64,000 nt of DNA, from positions 62,001 to 126,000 of the forward strand of contig CAZVRK010000001.1 in assembly GCA_964629875.1 (NCBI GenBank), read 5' to 3'. The translations under genes and the position numbers were made by a program. The notes beneath the pieces are model-generated. The model worked only from the letters and a program-made list of their open reading frames with translations, was not told where the DNA came from and ran no database searches. The stretch is from UBA3495 sp964629875. Lineage in GTDB: Bacteria; Chloroflexota; Dehalococcoidia; Lucifugimonadales; UBA3495. The first letter of the stretch is position 1, and every line of letters begins with the position of its first letter. Below are positions 33,780-42,820 of the stretch, piece by piece.

Positions 33780-34355
33780 TCAATCGCGGAGAAGCTTTTC
33801 TGATTCTGCGCGCAGCTTATCAGCACTAATGATCCCGGCCCATTTTCGCGCGATACTCCCATCACTTCTAATGAAAATTGTAGTGGGCATCGCCAAAACA
33901 CCGTATCTTTCCATTAATTTTGGATCAGAACTATAGCCTGTCTCATAGGTAATCGATAAGTCATCTAGTAACTTTTGAGCTTCAGTTTTACTTCCCAAAC
34001 CGGAGAACTGACCAACGTCAATTCCAACTATCTGGAGAGGATCGCCGATCTTTTCGTGGATCTCTTGAAAGTCTGGCATTTCAGCCTTGCATGGAGGGCA
34101 AGATCCTGCCCAGAAATTCAAAACGAGTGGTTTCCCTTCTAACCCCGTCCAAAGAACTTGCTCTCCTGCAGATGTCGTAGCGTTACCGTAGCTTGTATAT
34201 GCAACTTGCCCCGCAATATGGTTTTCTGCTTGACCAATTACAGGGATGTCTCCTTGATTAGTAAGTGGATCCGCAAGTGAAGTGCAGGCTCCTAATCCAA
34301 TCACATTAAGAGAGAATGCTATTAACAACAACATCTTCCGGACAGAACTTTTCAT
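33780..34355 (-). CDS. TlpA/ResA-like thioredoxin lipoprotein
   Basis: The 191-residue protein has a lipoprotein signal (basic start, hydrophobic 8-20, lipobox LGAC with Cys24) and a C-terminal thioredoxin-like domain. Its active site is WAGSCPPC (Cys86, Cys89), and the cis-Pro is in AMPTTIF. Exported TlpA-type proteins reduce disulfides outside the membrane, for instance in cytochrome c maturation or other extracytoplasmic oxidation. It is on its own, divergent from the cobalamin/radical-SAM-like gene. The gap of 139 bp probably holds both promoters. Confidence 0.88.
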   Translation of the reverse strand: MKSSVRKMLLLIAFSLNVIGLGACTSLADPLTNQGDIPVIGQAENHIAGQVAYTSYGNATTSAGEQVLWTGLEGKPLVLNFWAGSCPPCKAEMPDFQEIHEKIGDPLQIVGIDVGQFSGLGSKTEAQKLLDDLSITYETGYSSDPKLMERYGVLAMPTTIFIRSDGSIARKWAGIISADKLRAESEKLLRD

Positions 34356-34494
34356 AGCAGTAATTAAGCCTTATATAGATTGTGAATTATGGGTCGCGCA
34401 ATATTAGTTAAGAGTACCACACAGTGAATTAACGAATGCCAATATTCTTCGGAACGTGTAGAATCTAGCCAACTAGATAGGTTATGGAGGTATC

Positions 34495-35793
34495 ATGCGA
34501 GTATTATTGATTGCCACTAACCGACACAACCGACTATTGAGTCGTATGGATGCTAGACCTGTCCCAATCGGACTAGCTTATGTTGCAGCCTACATAGATC
34601 AAGAGAAACATCAGGTCGAGACACTAGACCTAATGTTCTCGGGTGAAGATTATTTGAAAGAAGTCGCGGAAAAGATCAAAAGCTTTTCTCCTGATCTAGT
34701 AGGGATATCAATGCGTAACCTGAGTAATCACAGTTACGTTGACCCTCAGTGGCAACTGCCTATTACGCGAGGCGTAGTAAACCTAATTAGGGAATTGAGT
34801 AACGCCAAGATCGTTTGCGGAGGGCCGGCATTTAGCATACTGCCAGTCGAGTGTTTCGAATATGTTAGCCCTGATTTCGGAATTGTCGGGGATGCCGGCG
34901 AAACCTTTTCAGAATTGGTAGAAAGATTAGAGATTGGCGAGCCAAGCCCCCAGAATTTGCCGGGTCTGGTTTATAACGACAATGGCGCGACGATTAATTC
35001 TAACGGGCGTTGCAGTTCAACGTTCGACCGCTTACCAGATCTCGCCAGACTTGATATGCAAAAATACGCAGGCGCAGGGTTTGGAGTCGGTATTCTGACC
35101 AAACTGGGCGGATTTTATTATCCAACGCAATCTAGCAATCTGGGAAAAACAGACCCTATATGGAGAATCATCAGGCCTATTGATGAGGTAGTAAATGAAG
35201 TCATCAACATGCAGTCAACATATGATTTGAAAAAGGTGTTTTTCATTGACAACTGCTTTAATGCTCCCTTAGAACACGCTAAGGACCTCTGTAGGGCTCT
35301 GATTGAGGCGAATGTATCATTACGTTGGAATACATGTTTAGGCCCATTTGGCTGTGACACTGAATTGATAGGCCTTATGAAAAGGTCCGGCTGCGGTTTA
35401 GTCTTAATGACTTCAATCGGGGGAGATGCCCACGATGGGAATAATTTAGAAAAGGACAATGGAGATCTGCTAGACACCTGTCGCATGTGTGAGGATAGTA
35501 AACTCAATTACAGCATTTCTCAGAGATTTGGCGGCCCGGGAGAAACTCGTAGCTCGGTCGAGGAAAAACTGCAGTTCTTGAAACAGCTTGATCCGGCACT
35601 CGTTAATCTCCGTATAGGCCTTAGTGTCATGCCAGGAACTCCGGAAGCAAAACTCGCATTAGATGAGGGCCTAATATCATCCGAATCGGATCTTATTGAG
35701 CCAACCTTCTATATAGAGCCGGAACTTCGGGAGTGGCTTCCAAACAAATTGGTATTGGAAGCAGAACAATATCCCAGATGGAACGTATTTTAA
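34495..35793 (+). CDS. Cobalamin-binding/radical-SAM-like protein lacking the FeS cysteines
   Basis: The 432-residue protein has the B12-binding-domain layout (1-~145: PIGLAYVAAYID, DLVGISMRN, VCGGPAFS, GIVGDAGETFSEL) followed by a radical-SAM-like barrel (~200-400: EVVNEVINMQ..., KVFFIDNCFNAP, SQRFGGPGETRSSVEEKL). At the place of the RGCxxxCxxC motif it reads L204-G-G-F-Y-Y-P-T-Q-S213: all three cluster Cys are replaced by Gly206, Pro210 and Ser213. So no [4Fe-4S]/SAM radical is expected. It starts behind GGAGG and overlaps nothing; the PFK gene starts 4 bp after its stop. Confidence 0.8.
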   Translation: MRVLLIATNRHNRLLSRMDARPVPIGLAYVAAYIDQEKHQVETLDLMFSGEDYLKEVAEKIKSFSPDLVGISMRNLSNHSYVDPQWQLPITRGVVNLIRELSNAKIVCGGPAFSILPVECFEYVSPDFGIVGDAGETFSELVERLEIGEPSPQNLPGLVYNDNGATINSNGRCSSTFDRLPDLARLDMQKYAGAGFGVGILTKLGGFYYPTQSSNLGKTDPIWRIIRPIDEVVNEVINMQSTYDLKKVFFIDNCFNAPLEHAKDLCRALIEANVSLRWNTCLGPFGCDTELIGLMKRSGCGLVLMTSIGGDAHDGNNLEKDNGDLLDTCRMCEDSKLNYSISQRFGGPGETRSSVEEKLQFLKQLDPALVNLRIGLSVMPGTPEAKLALDEGLISSESDLIEPTFYIEPELREWLPNKLVLEAEQYPRWNVF

Positions 35794-35797
35794 GTTT

Positions 35798-36982
35798 ATG
35801 AGAACTGAGCGGAAGAATATAGTCGTATTGCAATCTGGCGGTTGCACACAGGTCATTAATGAGAGTCTTTGGGGCGTTGTTACTGGATCACAAAAGTACC
35901 TTCCCTCATCACAGGTATTTGGCGCGCTTAGAGGCGTCGAAGGCTTAATTTCAGGATCCCTAACGAATCTTACGAATGTTTGTGATTCTGATTGGATAAC
36001 GGTCCGCCAAACTCCTGGGGCTGCGCTTGGATCTACTCGTAAGAAACTCACTGATGGGGACGTCCAACCTTTGCTCGAGACACTAGAGCGTCAACATATA
36101 GGTTATGTATTTTTGATTGGTGGAAATGATACGGCCGATACCACTACCAAAATATCAGCAGCGGGAAGAGCAGCAGGGATCCCCCTAACCGCGATTCATG
36201 TACCTAAGACAATTGACAATGATTTAGTACAGACTGATCACTCTCCTGGCTACGGAAGCGCAGCTCGTTTTGTTGCACTTGCGACGATGGGGGCTGGCCA
36301 GGATGCTATCTCTATGGGGAAAGCTTCACCGATCACTGTTATTGAAGTAATGGGCCGAGATGCGGGATGGCTCGCGATGGCCTCTGGCTTAGGTAAACGA
36401 TCCAGTCAAGATCCTCCTCATTTTATTGGAATACCCGAAGTGCCAATTTGTGAGGAGTTGTTTGTTCAGATAATGTCGAAGGCATATACCGATTTTGGTT
36501 TCGCTGTTGCAGTGGTATCGGAGAACTGTCGGGGAACCAACGGTATATTGGGTCCCAAATCCGAACCGTTTTTAGTAGACGACTTTGGCCATGCCTATTA
36601 TGAAGGACCGGGCAAATATTTGAGTAATCTCTTATCGCGGACTCTAAGCACACGCGTACGCCACGAATATCCTGGGAGCATACAGAGGAGTTTTGTGGAA
36701 AATACATCAAGTCCTGACAGAAGCGAAGCCGAATTAGTTGGCCTTGCTGCCAGCAAGGCGGCGTCGGAAGGACTAACTGATTCTATGGTAACTCTAGTTA
36801 GGTCATCAGACTCGCCGTACCAATGCGAAACAGGATTGACGCCTGTTGCTACAGTTGCAAATCGCGTTGCCACTGTTCCCTCGGATTATCATACTCCTGA
36901 TACCAATCTACCAACGGAGTACTTCCACAAGTATGCTTCTCCACTGATAGGGAGTGCTTTGCCTGAGTTTCTGAGATTCTGA
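35798..36982 (+). CDS. 6-phosphofructokinase, PPi-dependent type signature
   Basis: The 394-residue protein is a PfkA-family enzyme. It has SGGCTQVINES near the N-terminus, GGNDT at 108-112 and PKTIDND at 136-142, and GYGSAARFVALATMGAGQDA. In this family Asp after GGx and Lys before TIDND mark pyrophosphate use, while ATP enzymes have Gly at both; here both PPi residues (Asp111, Lys137) are present. It phosphorylates fructose 6-phosphate reversibly with PPi, allowing both glycolysis and gluconeogenesis. It starts 4 bp after the radical-SAM-like gene. Confidence 0.85.
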   Translation: MRTERKNIVVLQSGGCTQVINESLWGVVTGSQKYLPSSQVFGALRGVEGLISGSLTNLTNVCDSDWITVRQTPGAALGSTRKKLTDGDVQPLLETLERQHIGYVFLIGGNDTADTTTKISAAGRAAGIPLTAIHVPKTIDNDLVQTDHSPGYGSAARFVALATMGAGQDAISMGKASPITVIEVMGRDAGWLAMASGLGKRSSQDPPHFIGIPEVPICEELFVQIMSKAYTDFGFAVAVVSENCRGTNGILGPKSEPFLVDDFGHAYYEGPGKYLSNLLSRTLSTRVRHEYPGSIQRSFVENTSSPDRSEAELVGLAASKAASEGLTDSMVTLVRSSDSPYQCETGLTPVATVANRVATVPSDYHTPDTNLPTEYFHKYASPLIGSALPEFLRF

Positions 36983-37051
36983 ACGGAACCCTTCCTTATA
37001 CCCCATTATTATCTGGTATACTCTGTCCACACTTACTCAGCAGGGGCTTTC

Positions 37052-38461
37052 ATGTCACTGAACCTGGAAAACAAACGACTGTTTGCGCATCTTTTAAGGC
37101 GGGCTGGCCTCGGGGCAACTCGGAGTGAAGTAGAGCAACTGTGCAGAGGTAGCTACGAAGATGCTGTGGAGGAGTTGCTTTATCCAAAGCATATTCCCAA
37201 TACGGATGACGATTTGATACGGCGCTATCACGTAGACCAGAATAGCTTGATGCTCATTGAAAGTTCTCAAGCACATTGGTTATATAAACTGATAAATACT
37301 TCCAATCCTCTAGAAGAAAAAATGGCCTTATTCTGGCATGGTCTTTTCGCAACCGCATACGGAAAGCTCAACCATGCAAAGGCCGTAGTAAACCAAATTG
37401 ATACCTTCCGACAGTTTGGTTTGGGCAACCTAAGGCATATACTGCTGGAACTTTCTAGGGACCCGGCGATGCTATTTTGGCTAGACAATAAAGATAACAA
37501 AATCGGCTCACCCAATGAAAACTATGGTAGGGAACTGTTGGAGCTTTTCTCTCTGGGTATTGGGAATTATACCGAAGAAGATGTAAAGCATTGTGCTTTA
37601 GCGTTCACTGGTTGGAGTATTAAAAACGCCGAATATATGAGTAGAAGGGCTGAAAGAGACTCAGTGTGGCCTTACGGGCGACTAGATTGGCAATTCGAAT
37701 ACGTACCTCAAAATCACGACGATGGGATAAAAACATTCCTGGGTAAAACGGGTCGCTTTAATGGCGACGACATATTGGATATCCTTTGCACTTCCCCCTC
37801 AACCGCGCGGTTCATTAGCAAGAAACTATATGAGTACTTTGTGTCGGATTCTATCGATTATAGCGCGGTTGACCGATTGTCACAGGTATTCTTGGAATCA
37901 CATGGCGATATACGGCAGGTTCTTAGGGCATTGTTCAACTCGGAATCATTTAAGTGCATCGACAATATCGGATCCAAAGTCAGGAGCCCAATAGAACTTG
38001 CTGTCCAGACTTGCAGAATTGCCCAAAGCCATCGCTTCCCCGATTGGACCATTGTCTCGACAGCGATGAATGTCAACTTTATGGGCCAAGAAATATTAAA
38101 TCCACCAACCGTTGAGGGCTGGCATACAGGGTCCGAATGGATAGAAACTGGCAGTCTAGTTGAAAGACTAAACGCTGCAACGAGCGAGATCAGTGATCCC
38201 ACTCACCCTGGCATAAGGTCAATTATCGATTTCGTTAGTTCTCATGGACCAACGCTCAATCCTGAGACATTGGTGGGGAGTTGTCTTGAGGCGATGGCCC
38301 TATATGATATGCCGCGCTCGACCACGGAGACTCTCATAAAGTACGCTTCCAAATGGGGGAATCTCTCTTTTGGTCGTGTCGATTCAATCCCCTGTTCAGA
38401 ACAACGTGTTACTGAATTACTACAAATGATTGTGGCTACAAGGGAATACCAGTTGGCCTAG
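37052..38461 (+). CDS. DUF1800 family protein
   Basis: The 469-residue protein matches DUF1800. It shows RLFAHLLRRAGLGATRSEVEQL at the start, KMALFWHGLFATAYGKLN, and the conserved NENYGRELLELFSLGIGNYTEEDV with the following FTGWSI. The family is common in bacteria with a DUF1501 partner and is usually exported, but no signal peptide is visible here. Function is unknown. A promoter-like TATACT (37017-37022) lies about 30 bp before the start. It is followed by an NHL-repeat gene 39 bp downstream, not by DUF1501. Confidence 0.85.
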   Translation: MSLNLENKRLFAHLLRRAGLGATRSEVEQLCRGSYEDAVEELLYPKHIPNTDDDLIRRYHVDQNSLMLIESSQAHWLYKLINTSNPLEEKMALFWHGLFATAYGKLNHAKAVVNQIDTFRQFGLGNLRHILLELSRDPAMLFWLDNKDNKIGSPNENYGRELLELFSLGIGNYTEEDVKHCALAFTGWSIKNAEYMSRRAERDSVWPYGRLDWQFEYVPQNHDDGIKTFLGKTGRFNGDDILDILCTSPSTARFISKKLYEYFVSDSIDYSAVDRLSQVFLESHGDIRQVLRALFNSESFKCIDNIGSKVRSPIELAVQTCRIAQSHRFPDWTIVSTAMNVNFMGQEILNPPTVEGWHTGSEWIETGSLVERLNAATSEISDPTHPGIRSIIDFVSSHGPTLNPETLVGSCLEAMALYDMPRSTTETLIKYASKWGNLSFGRVDSIPCSEQRVTELLQMIVATREYQLA

Positions 38462-38500
38462 CAAGCGTATCGTTCTAAGCATTGGTTAGTATAGAGAATA

Positions 38501-39508
38501 ATGAAACCTGTTCTGGAATACAGTCACACAATAGGATTCCTCTCAAATGAAGGGCGCGGATTCAATAATCCGATAGACATGTGCGTCGGCCCGAACGAGT
38601 CAATCTATATACTTAACAGGGCTGGACCTGAAGTAGGGATACGACTTCCGTACAAGAGGGTGAGTGTCTGCAGTTCAGCTGGCGAATATATACGCCAGTT
38701 TGGGACGGGAGGCACCCAGGCTGGAGAATTCTGGTGGCCTAGCTCAATTGATTACACTACATCGGGAGAGATCGTTATAACCGACGAGGCCCTAAATCGT
38801 TTGTCGTTCTTTACACCCGAAGGGCAATTCATTAGGTCCTTTGGGGATAGCGGGACAAGTGATGGCCTCCTGAATCGCCCATCTTACGTCAAGTGTGGGT
38901 CCGATGGGATCCTATATGTGTCCGACAGTTTAAATCACAGGGTGCAACTTTTTACTCTTGAAGGGGAGTACCTAGGTTCTAGGGGCGGAGTGGGTAAACT
39001 CAACTTCCCTTGGGGATTAGACTTGAAAGACTCAGACCTCTTTGTATGTGACTGGAGAGATGATTCTATAAAGATATGGGACACCCACGGAGAGGTTAAA
39101 GCAATTCTGGACAGCGCACGCACGGGTCTATATCGTCCTGCCCACTTGTTAGCCACACAAAGTGGGTACTACATAGTCGCAGATTGGGGAAATAATCGCG
39201 TGGTTGTTCTTTACGATGCTGACCCAATACAAGTACTTTATGGCGAAGCCGAAGCTTCAGACTGGGCGAAAGATTACCTGCGAGCTAATCCTCAAGAGGC
39301 AGAAGCTCGCAGGTCAGCCAATCTGTTACCGAGCTTATATGGCAAGCAGACCTCAAAAGGGGAGCCTTCCGCCAACATAGAAAGTTATTTCTGGGGACCT
39401 ACTGCAATTGCCTCAAATAACTCTGGAGATATCTTCGTAGTGGATAGTTGCAGACATCGGCTTCAGGTTTATCACGAGGTCAACTTTTCCAATATAGGAT
39501 CTAAGTAA
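38501..39508 (+). CDS. NHL-repeat beta-propeller protein
   Basis: The 335-residue protein has about six NHL repeats, for example FNNPIDMCVGPNESIYILNR, WWPSSIDYTTSGEIVITDEA, LNRPSYVKCGSDGILYVSDS, NFPWGLDLKDSDLFVCDWRD and the last GPTAIASNNSGDIFVVDSCR. A six-bladed propeller serves ligand binding or protein docking. No signal peptide is seen. It is probably cotranscribed with the DUF1800 gene. Confidence 0.85.
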   Translation: MKPVLEYSHTIGFLSNEGRGFNNPIDMCVGPNESIYILNRAGPEVGIRLPYKRVSVCSSAGEYIRQFGTGGTQAGEFWWPSSIDYTTSGEIVITDEALNRLSFFTPEGQFIRSFGDSGTSDGLLNRPSYVKCGSDGILYVSDSLNHRVQLFTLEGEYLGSRGGVGKLNFPWGLDLKDSDLFVCDWRDDSIKIWDTHGEVKAILDSARTGLYRPAHLLATQSGYYIVADWGNNRVVVLYDADPIQVLYGEAEASDWAKDYLRANPQEAEARRSANLLPSLYGKQTSKGEPSANIESYFWGPTAIASNNSGDIFVVDSCRHRLQVYHEVNFSNIGSK

Positions 39509-39542
39509 ACAGTTTGCTTTATAGGCCCCCACGATTCTGCGG

Positions 39543-40097
39543 TCAGACAGACAACAAAGGTTCAGTCCGATCTGGTAGCAGGTTAGTGTCAAACGCGTTT
39601 ATGGTCATTGCGAGCATAGAGTACTGCCCAATTATCATGGTAAGCTCAATTAGACCTTGCCGTCCGAACTGTTCGAGAGCCATCTGGTACGCCCCTCTAC
39701 TAGCGTAATGATTTTGTATCAACGAACGAGCGTAGTTGATTATAGCCTCTTCATCTGCAGGTAAATCCAGGAGTTCTTCTTCCTCTCTGAGTGCGTCTAC
39801 TGTATCATCGTCGACCCCAGCCTCGCGCGCTGACCCTGCATGCGCATTCCAAATATGTTGGCAATCCATCTCGCGAGCGGTTACTATCATCGCGAATTCT
39901 TGGGCCTTTTTCGGAAGGGACGAATCATCTCGAAGATAATTATTAAGAGCAGTGTTCCGTTTAGATAACTCTGGTACGTGAGCCAGTACAGACCCTGGCC
40001 CATAGTGGGGCGCCTCTCCGGTCCCGAACAACTCATCAAACACTTCTACTTGATGAGATGGGACGGTATCTCGAGTAGCCACTGGAATTCTCGCCAT
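39543..40097 (-). CDS. Carboxymuconolactone decarboxylase (CMD)-like protein
   Basis: The 184-residue protein is a paralogue of the protein at 19115. It shares NYLRDDSSLPKKAQEFAMIVTAREMDCQHIWNAHAGSAREAGV and the ending IGQYSMLAMTINAFDTNLLPDR. The WNAH motif is kept and CxxC is absent, so peroxidase-reductase activity is unlikely. RBS GGAGG precedes ATG 40097. Beside it is an RraA-like gene on the same strand, 114 bp upstream of it in transcription, hinting at joint work on a keto acid. Confidence 0.82.
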   Translation of the reverse strand: MARIPVATRDTVPSHQVEVFDELFGTGEAPHYGPGSVLAHVPELSKRNTALNNYLRDDSSLPKKAQEFAMIVTAREMDCQHIWNAHAGSAREAGVDDDTVDALREEEELLDLPADEEAIINYARSLIQNHYASRGAYQMALEQFGRQGLIELTMIIGQYSMLAMTINAFDTNLLPDRTEPLLSV

Positions 40098-40210
40098 ATT
40101 GGCCTCCTTACAAACCTAACTATTAATTATTCGGATGGATAAGAGTATCTCACCTTAACGCTAACATTAACTAGGAGAGTCCAAATTTACAAGCATGCAA
40201 ATTGATTCCG

Positions 40211-40933
40211 TTATTGATACCGGTCCTTGCCAGTTTTCTCCTTGAACAATTCCCAAGTTGTATCATTGAATGGATAATATTTGCCGGGAGAACATTTTTC
40301 AATCTCTAACTGAGCCTTTATTACCTCTTCAACTTCCTCTCGTTCATGTGCAATTCTAATCACTTCGTCGACCATCGAAGAAGCTATTACTACGACTCCG
40401 TCATCATCCCCTATAATGGCGTCGCCTGGCCTGACCAGGACACCCCCACATTGTATTGCCTCATTAACTTCCCATGGCCAGAACTCGGCAGGTCCCTGTT
40501 TGGCAGTAGCGGCAGCAGAGTACACCGGGAATCCGTAATCTTTCAGAGATCCAGTATCCCTAACAGCACCATCAGTTACTAGTCCTCCGACTTGGCGTTG
40601 GAACAACCGATAGAATTTTATATCTCCGCCTATGGAACTATACTGCCATCCCATAGCATCGATAACCAACACCTCGCCAGGTCCGCACAATTCGAAGGCC
40701 ACATACTCAGCAGACTGGTCTCCTTTCGGTTTGTCAGAAGCCAAGTCGGGGCGGTGCGGGACAAACCGTAATGTTACAGCTCTGCCCGCTAGTTTTTGCC
40801 CTGCTTGTAGTGGCAGTGCACCCTCAATCATACTCATAGGCCAATTCTTGACCCAAAGCGCATCTATTAACGTCTGAGTTGGGATAGCGCTTAGGATCTG
40901 AAGTTTCTCATCTGAAACTAGTTTATTCGCCAT
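40211..40933 (-). CDS. RraA-like protein (HMG/CHA aldolase family)
   Basis: The 240-residue protein has the RraA/aldolase motif GGLVTDGAVRDTGSLKDYGFPV with the catalytic Arg/Asp, and the lead-in LPLQAGQKLAGRAVTLRFVP. Members include 4-hydroxy-4-methyl-2-oxoglutarate/4-carboxy-4-hydroxy-2-oxoadipate aldolase, which cleave the end products of protocatechuate and gallate routes. Others are RNase E inhibitors. Length and context with CMD-type proteins favour an aldolase. It starts at ATG 40933 with GGAGGGAC 7 nt upstream. Confidence 0.83.
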   Translation of the reverse strand: MANKLVSDEKLQILSAIPTQTLIDALWVKNWPMSMIEGALPLQAGQKLAGRAVTLRFVPHRPDLASDKPKGDQSAEYVAFELCGPGEVLVIDAMGWQYSSIGGDIKFYRLFQRQVGGLVTDGAVRDTGSLKDYGFPVYSAAATAKQGPAEFWPWEVNEAIQCGGVLVRPGDAIIGDDDGVVVIASSMVDEVIRIAHEREEVEEVIKAQLEIEKCSPGKYYPFNDTTWELFKEKTGKDRYQ

Positions 40934-41085
40934 TTAGGTCCCTCCAGTGTTGTTATCTTTTCGCCGAACTATTATATGATTGATCAGGTTTAGAATATAG
41001 AGTTTATATACCCGGATAGTCCCCAAGAACAAAGTGATGGGACATCTTCCATGGGCTGGAAGCATAGTATAATATTATGATTAAT

Positions 41086-41106
41086 AAAAGTTTTTGAAAC
41101 TTTTTT
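41086..41106 (+). repeat. AT-rich hairpin with T-run in the tyrA leader
   Basis: AAAAGTTT (41086-41093) and AAACTTTT (41097-41104) pair perfectly around TTG and end in a six-T tract. A -10-like TATAAT lies at 41068-41073, so the hairpin would sit at the very 5' end of the tyrA transcript. Its low GC makes it a weak terminator; a regulatory role is only a guess. Confidence 0.3.
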
Positions 41107-41153
41107 GACACCTTTGTTGGGAAAACTCTCTCAGGAAATTAACTCGGAGGAGC

Positions 41154-42164
41154 ATGCCTACAATTTCAATAATCGGAACAGGCCTCATGGGTACCTCGCT
41201 TGCGCTTGCGCTCAGAAATTCAGCGTTGCGGGACCTCAATGTTATTGGGACCGACCCAGAACACAATGCTCGTACAGGGGCTCAGAAGTCAGGAGCCTTC
41301 GACCGCATCGAAAATCGTCTTATCCCTGCCGTAGAAACAGCGGACATTGTCGTGCTGGCCACTCCGCTAATGGCCATGGAAACCTTGTTAGAAATCCTAG
41401 GGCCAGAGCTACCCGATGATTGCGTAGTAACTGACGTTGGAAGTTCAAAGGCAGTAGTGTTGAAATGGGCTGAAGAATATCTACCTGATCGGGTTAATTT
41501 CATTGCAGGTCACCCAATGGCTGGCAGTGAAGCGTCAGGACCTTTGAATGCGGATGCTAACCTTTTCTCCAACAAGGTCTACTGTGTCATCCCCAGCCGC
41601 AACGCTACTGAGCGGGCGGTGTCAGAGATAACAACTATGGTAGAGGCAGTTGGGGCAAAACCTCTCTTTATTGGAGCCGAGGAACACGATAGTTTTGTCG
41701 CTGCTGCAAGCCATCTCCCGTTTATAATGTCAGTTGCTTTAGTAGGATGTACTTCTAAGAGTCCTAATTGGCAAGAGATATCTGAGCTGGCGGCTTCAGG
41801 TTATCGTGATATAAGCAGACTAGCGTCTGGAGACGTCACAATGCACAGAGATATCTGTCACAGTAACGCCGATCCCATAGTGGGATGGATAGACGCAGCT
41901 ATTAAAGAACTACAAGAATATCGATCTATCCTCGCTGACCCCGGCTCATTGGAATCGGGGACCTTAGAAACCATATTCCAAGACGCGAAGAACGCTAGGA
42001 CCCAATGGATGGCCGGTAGCGTACAACAAGATAACCGGATTATAAGTCCACAGACCGAGATGCCCACCTTTGGTGACGGAATGGCGCAAATGTTCTTTGG
42101 TAGGCAAGGTACCCGTCTGAGGAATTTAATGAAAGGTTGGGGCGACAGTAAAGAAAAAAAATAA
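41154..42164 (+). CDS. tyrA: Prephenate dehydrogenase
   Basis: The 336-residue protein has an N-terminal Rossmann domain (SIIGTGLMGTSLALALRNSA) and the prephenate-binding motif GHPMAGSEASGP, followed by an all-helical C-terminal domain. It oxidatively decarboxylates prephenate to 4-hydroxyphenylpyruvate for tyrosine; NAD use is suggested by the acidic residue at the end of strand 2 (GTDPEH). There is no ACT domain, so feedback inhibition by an ACT site is not expected. It begins behind CGGAGGAG and heads tyrA-gmk-lipA. Confidence 0.92.
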   Translation: MPTISIIGTGLMGTSLALALRNSALRDLNVIGTDPEHNARTGAQKSGAFDRIENRLIPAVETADIVVLATPLMAMETLLEILGPELPDDCVVTDVGSSKAVVLKWAEEYLPDRVNFIAGHPMAGSEASGPLNADANLFSNKVYCVIPSRNATERAVSEITTMVEAVGAKPLFIGAEEHDSFVAAASHLPFIMSVALVGCTSKSPNWQEISELAASGYRDISRLASGDVTMHRDICHSNADPIVGWIDAAIKELQEYRSILADPGSLESGTLETIFQDAKNARTQWMAGSVQQDNRIISPQTEMPTFGDGMAQMFFGRQGTRLRNLMKGWGDSKEKK

Positions 42165-42199
42165 ACCCCTGAGATATATACCGAGTTTTGTGATGATAT

Positions 42200-42820
42200 A
42201 TGACGGATATCCCAGAAACTAATCCTGCAATCCCTTTATTAGCGATAATTTCAGGTCCCTCCGGAGTGGGTAAGGACACTGTTATCAACGAACTACGCAA
42301 ATTAGAAAGGCCTTGGTATTTTCCTATTACATCCACGACTCGCCCCTTAAGATCAGGCGAAGAAAATGGAAGAGAGTACCACTTCCTAACAAGAGACGAT
42401 TTTGTGAGAAAGGTTGCCCGTGCTGAGTTTCTTGAGCATGCAGAAGTTTATGGCAATTTCTACGGAGTTCCACGATCAGAGGTCAGAGATGGTCTGAAAT
42501 CAGGAAAGGATGTTATTCTGAAAATAGACGTGCAAGGCGCGTCAACTATTAAAAATATTATCCCAGGAGCCATCTTGATATTTATTGTCGCGGAGTCCAG
42601 ATCGGAACTCATTTCACGGTTATCGCACCGACAAACGGAGTCATCGGAAGAGCTTCAGCGACGCATTAGCACCGCAGAAGAGGAATTAAGTAGAATATCT
42701 GAGTTTGATTATCGTGTCATAAACAAGGCAGGAGATGTACAAAACGCGGTGAATACCATTGATTCAATTCTTTCAGCGGAGAAAGCTAAACTGATACCCC
42801 GTATGGCTGAACTGACATGA
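42200..42820 (+). CDS. gmk: Guanylate kinase
   Basis: The 206-residue protein has the P-loop ISGPSGVGKDTVI and the GMP-binding region STTRPLRSGEENGREYHFLTRDDF. It also has EHAEVYGNFYGVPRSEV and the LID helix with SRLSHRQTESSEELQRRI. It phosphorylates GMP to GDP with ATP. Length is standard. It starts 35 bp after tyrA and its stop overlaps the lipA start (ATGA), so it is translationally coupled. Confidence 0.95.
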   Translation: MTDIPETNPAIPLLAIISGPSGVGKDTVINELRKLERPWYFPITSTTRPLRSGEENGREYHFLTRDDFVRKVARAEFLEHAEVYGNFYGVPRSEVRDGLKSGKDVILKIDVQGASTIKNIIPGAILIFIVAESRSELISRLSHRQTESSEELQRRISTAEEELSRISEFDYRVINKAGDVQNAVNTIDSILSAEKAKLIPRMAELT

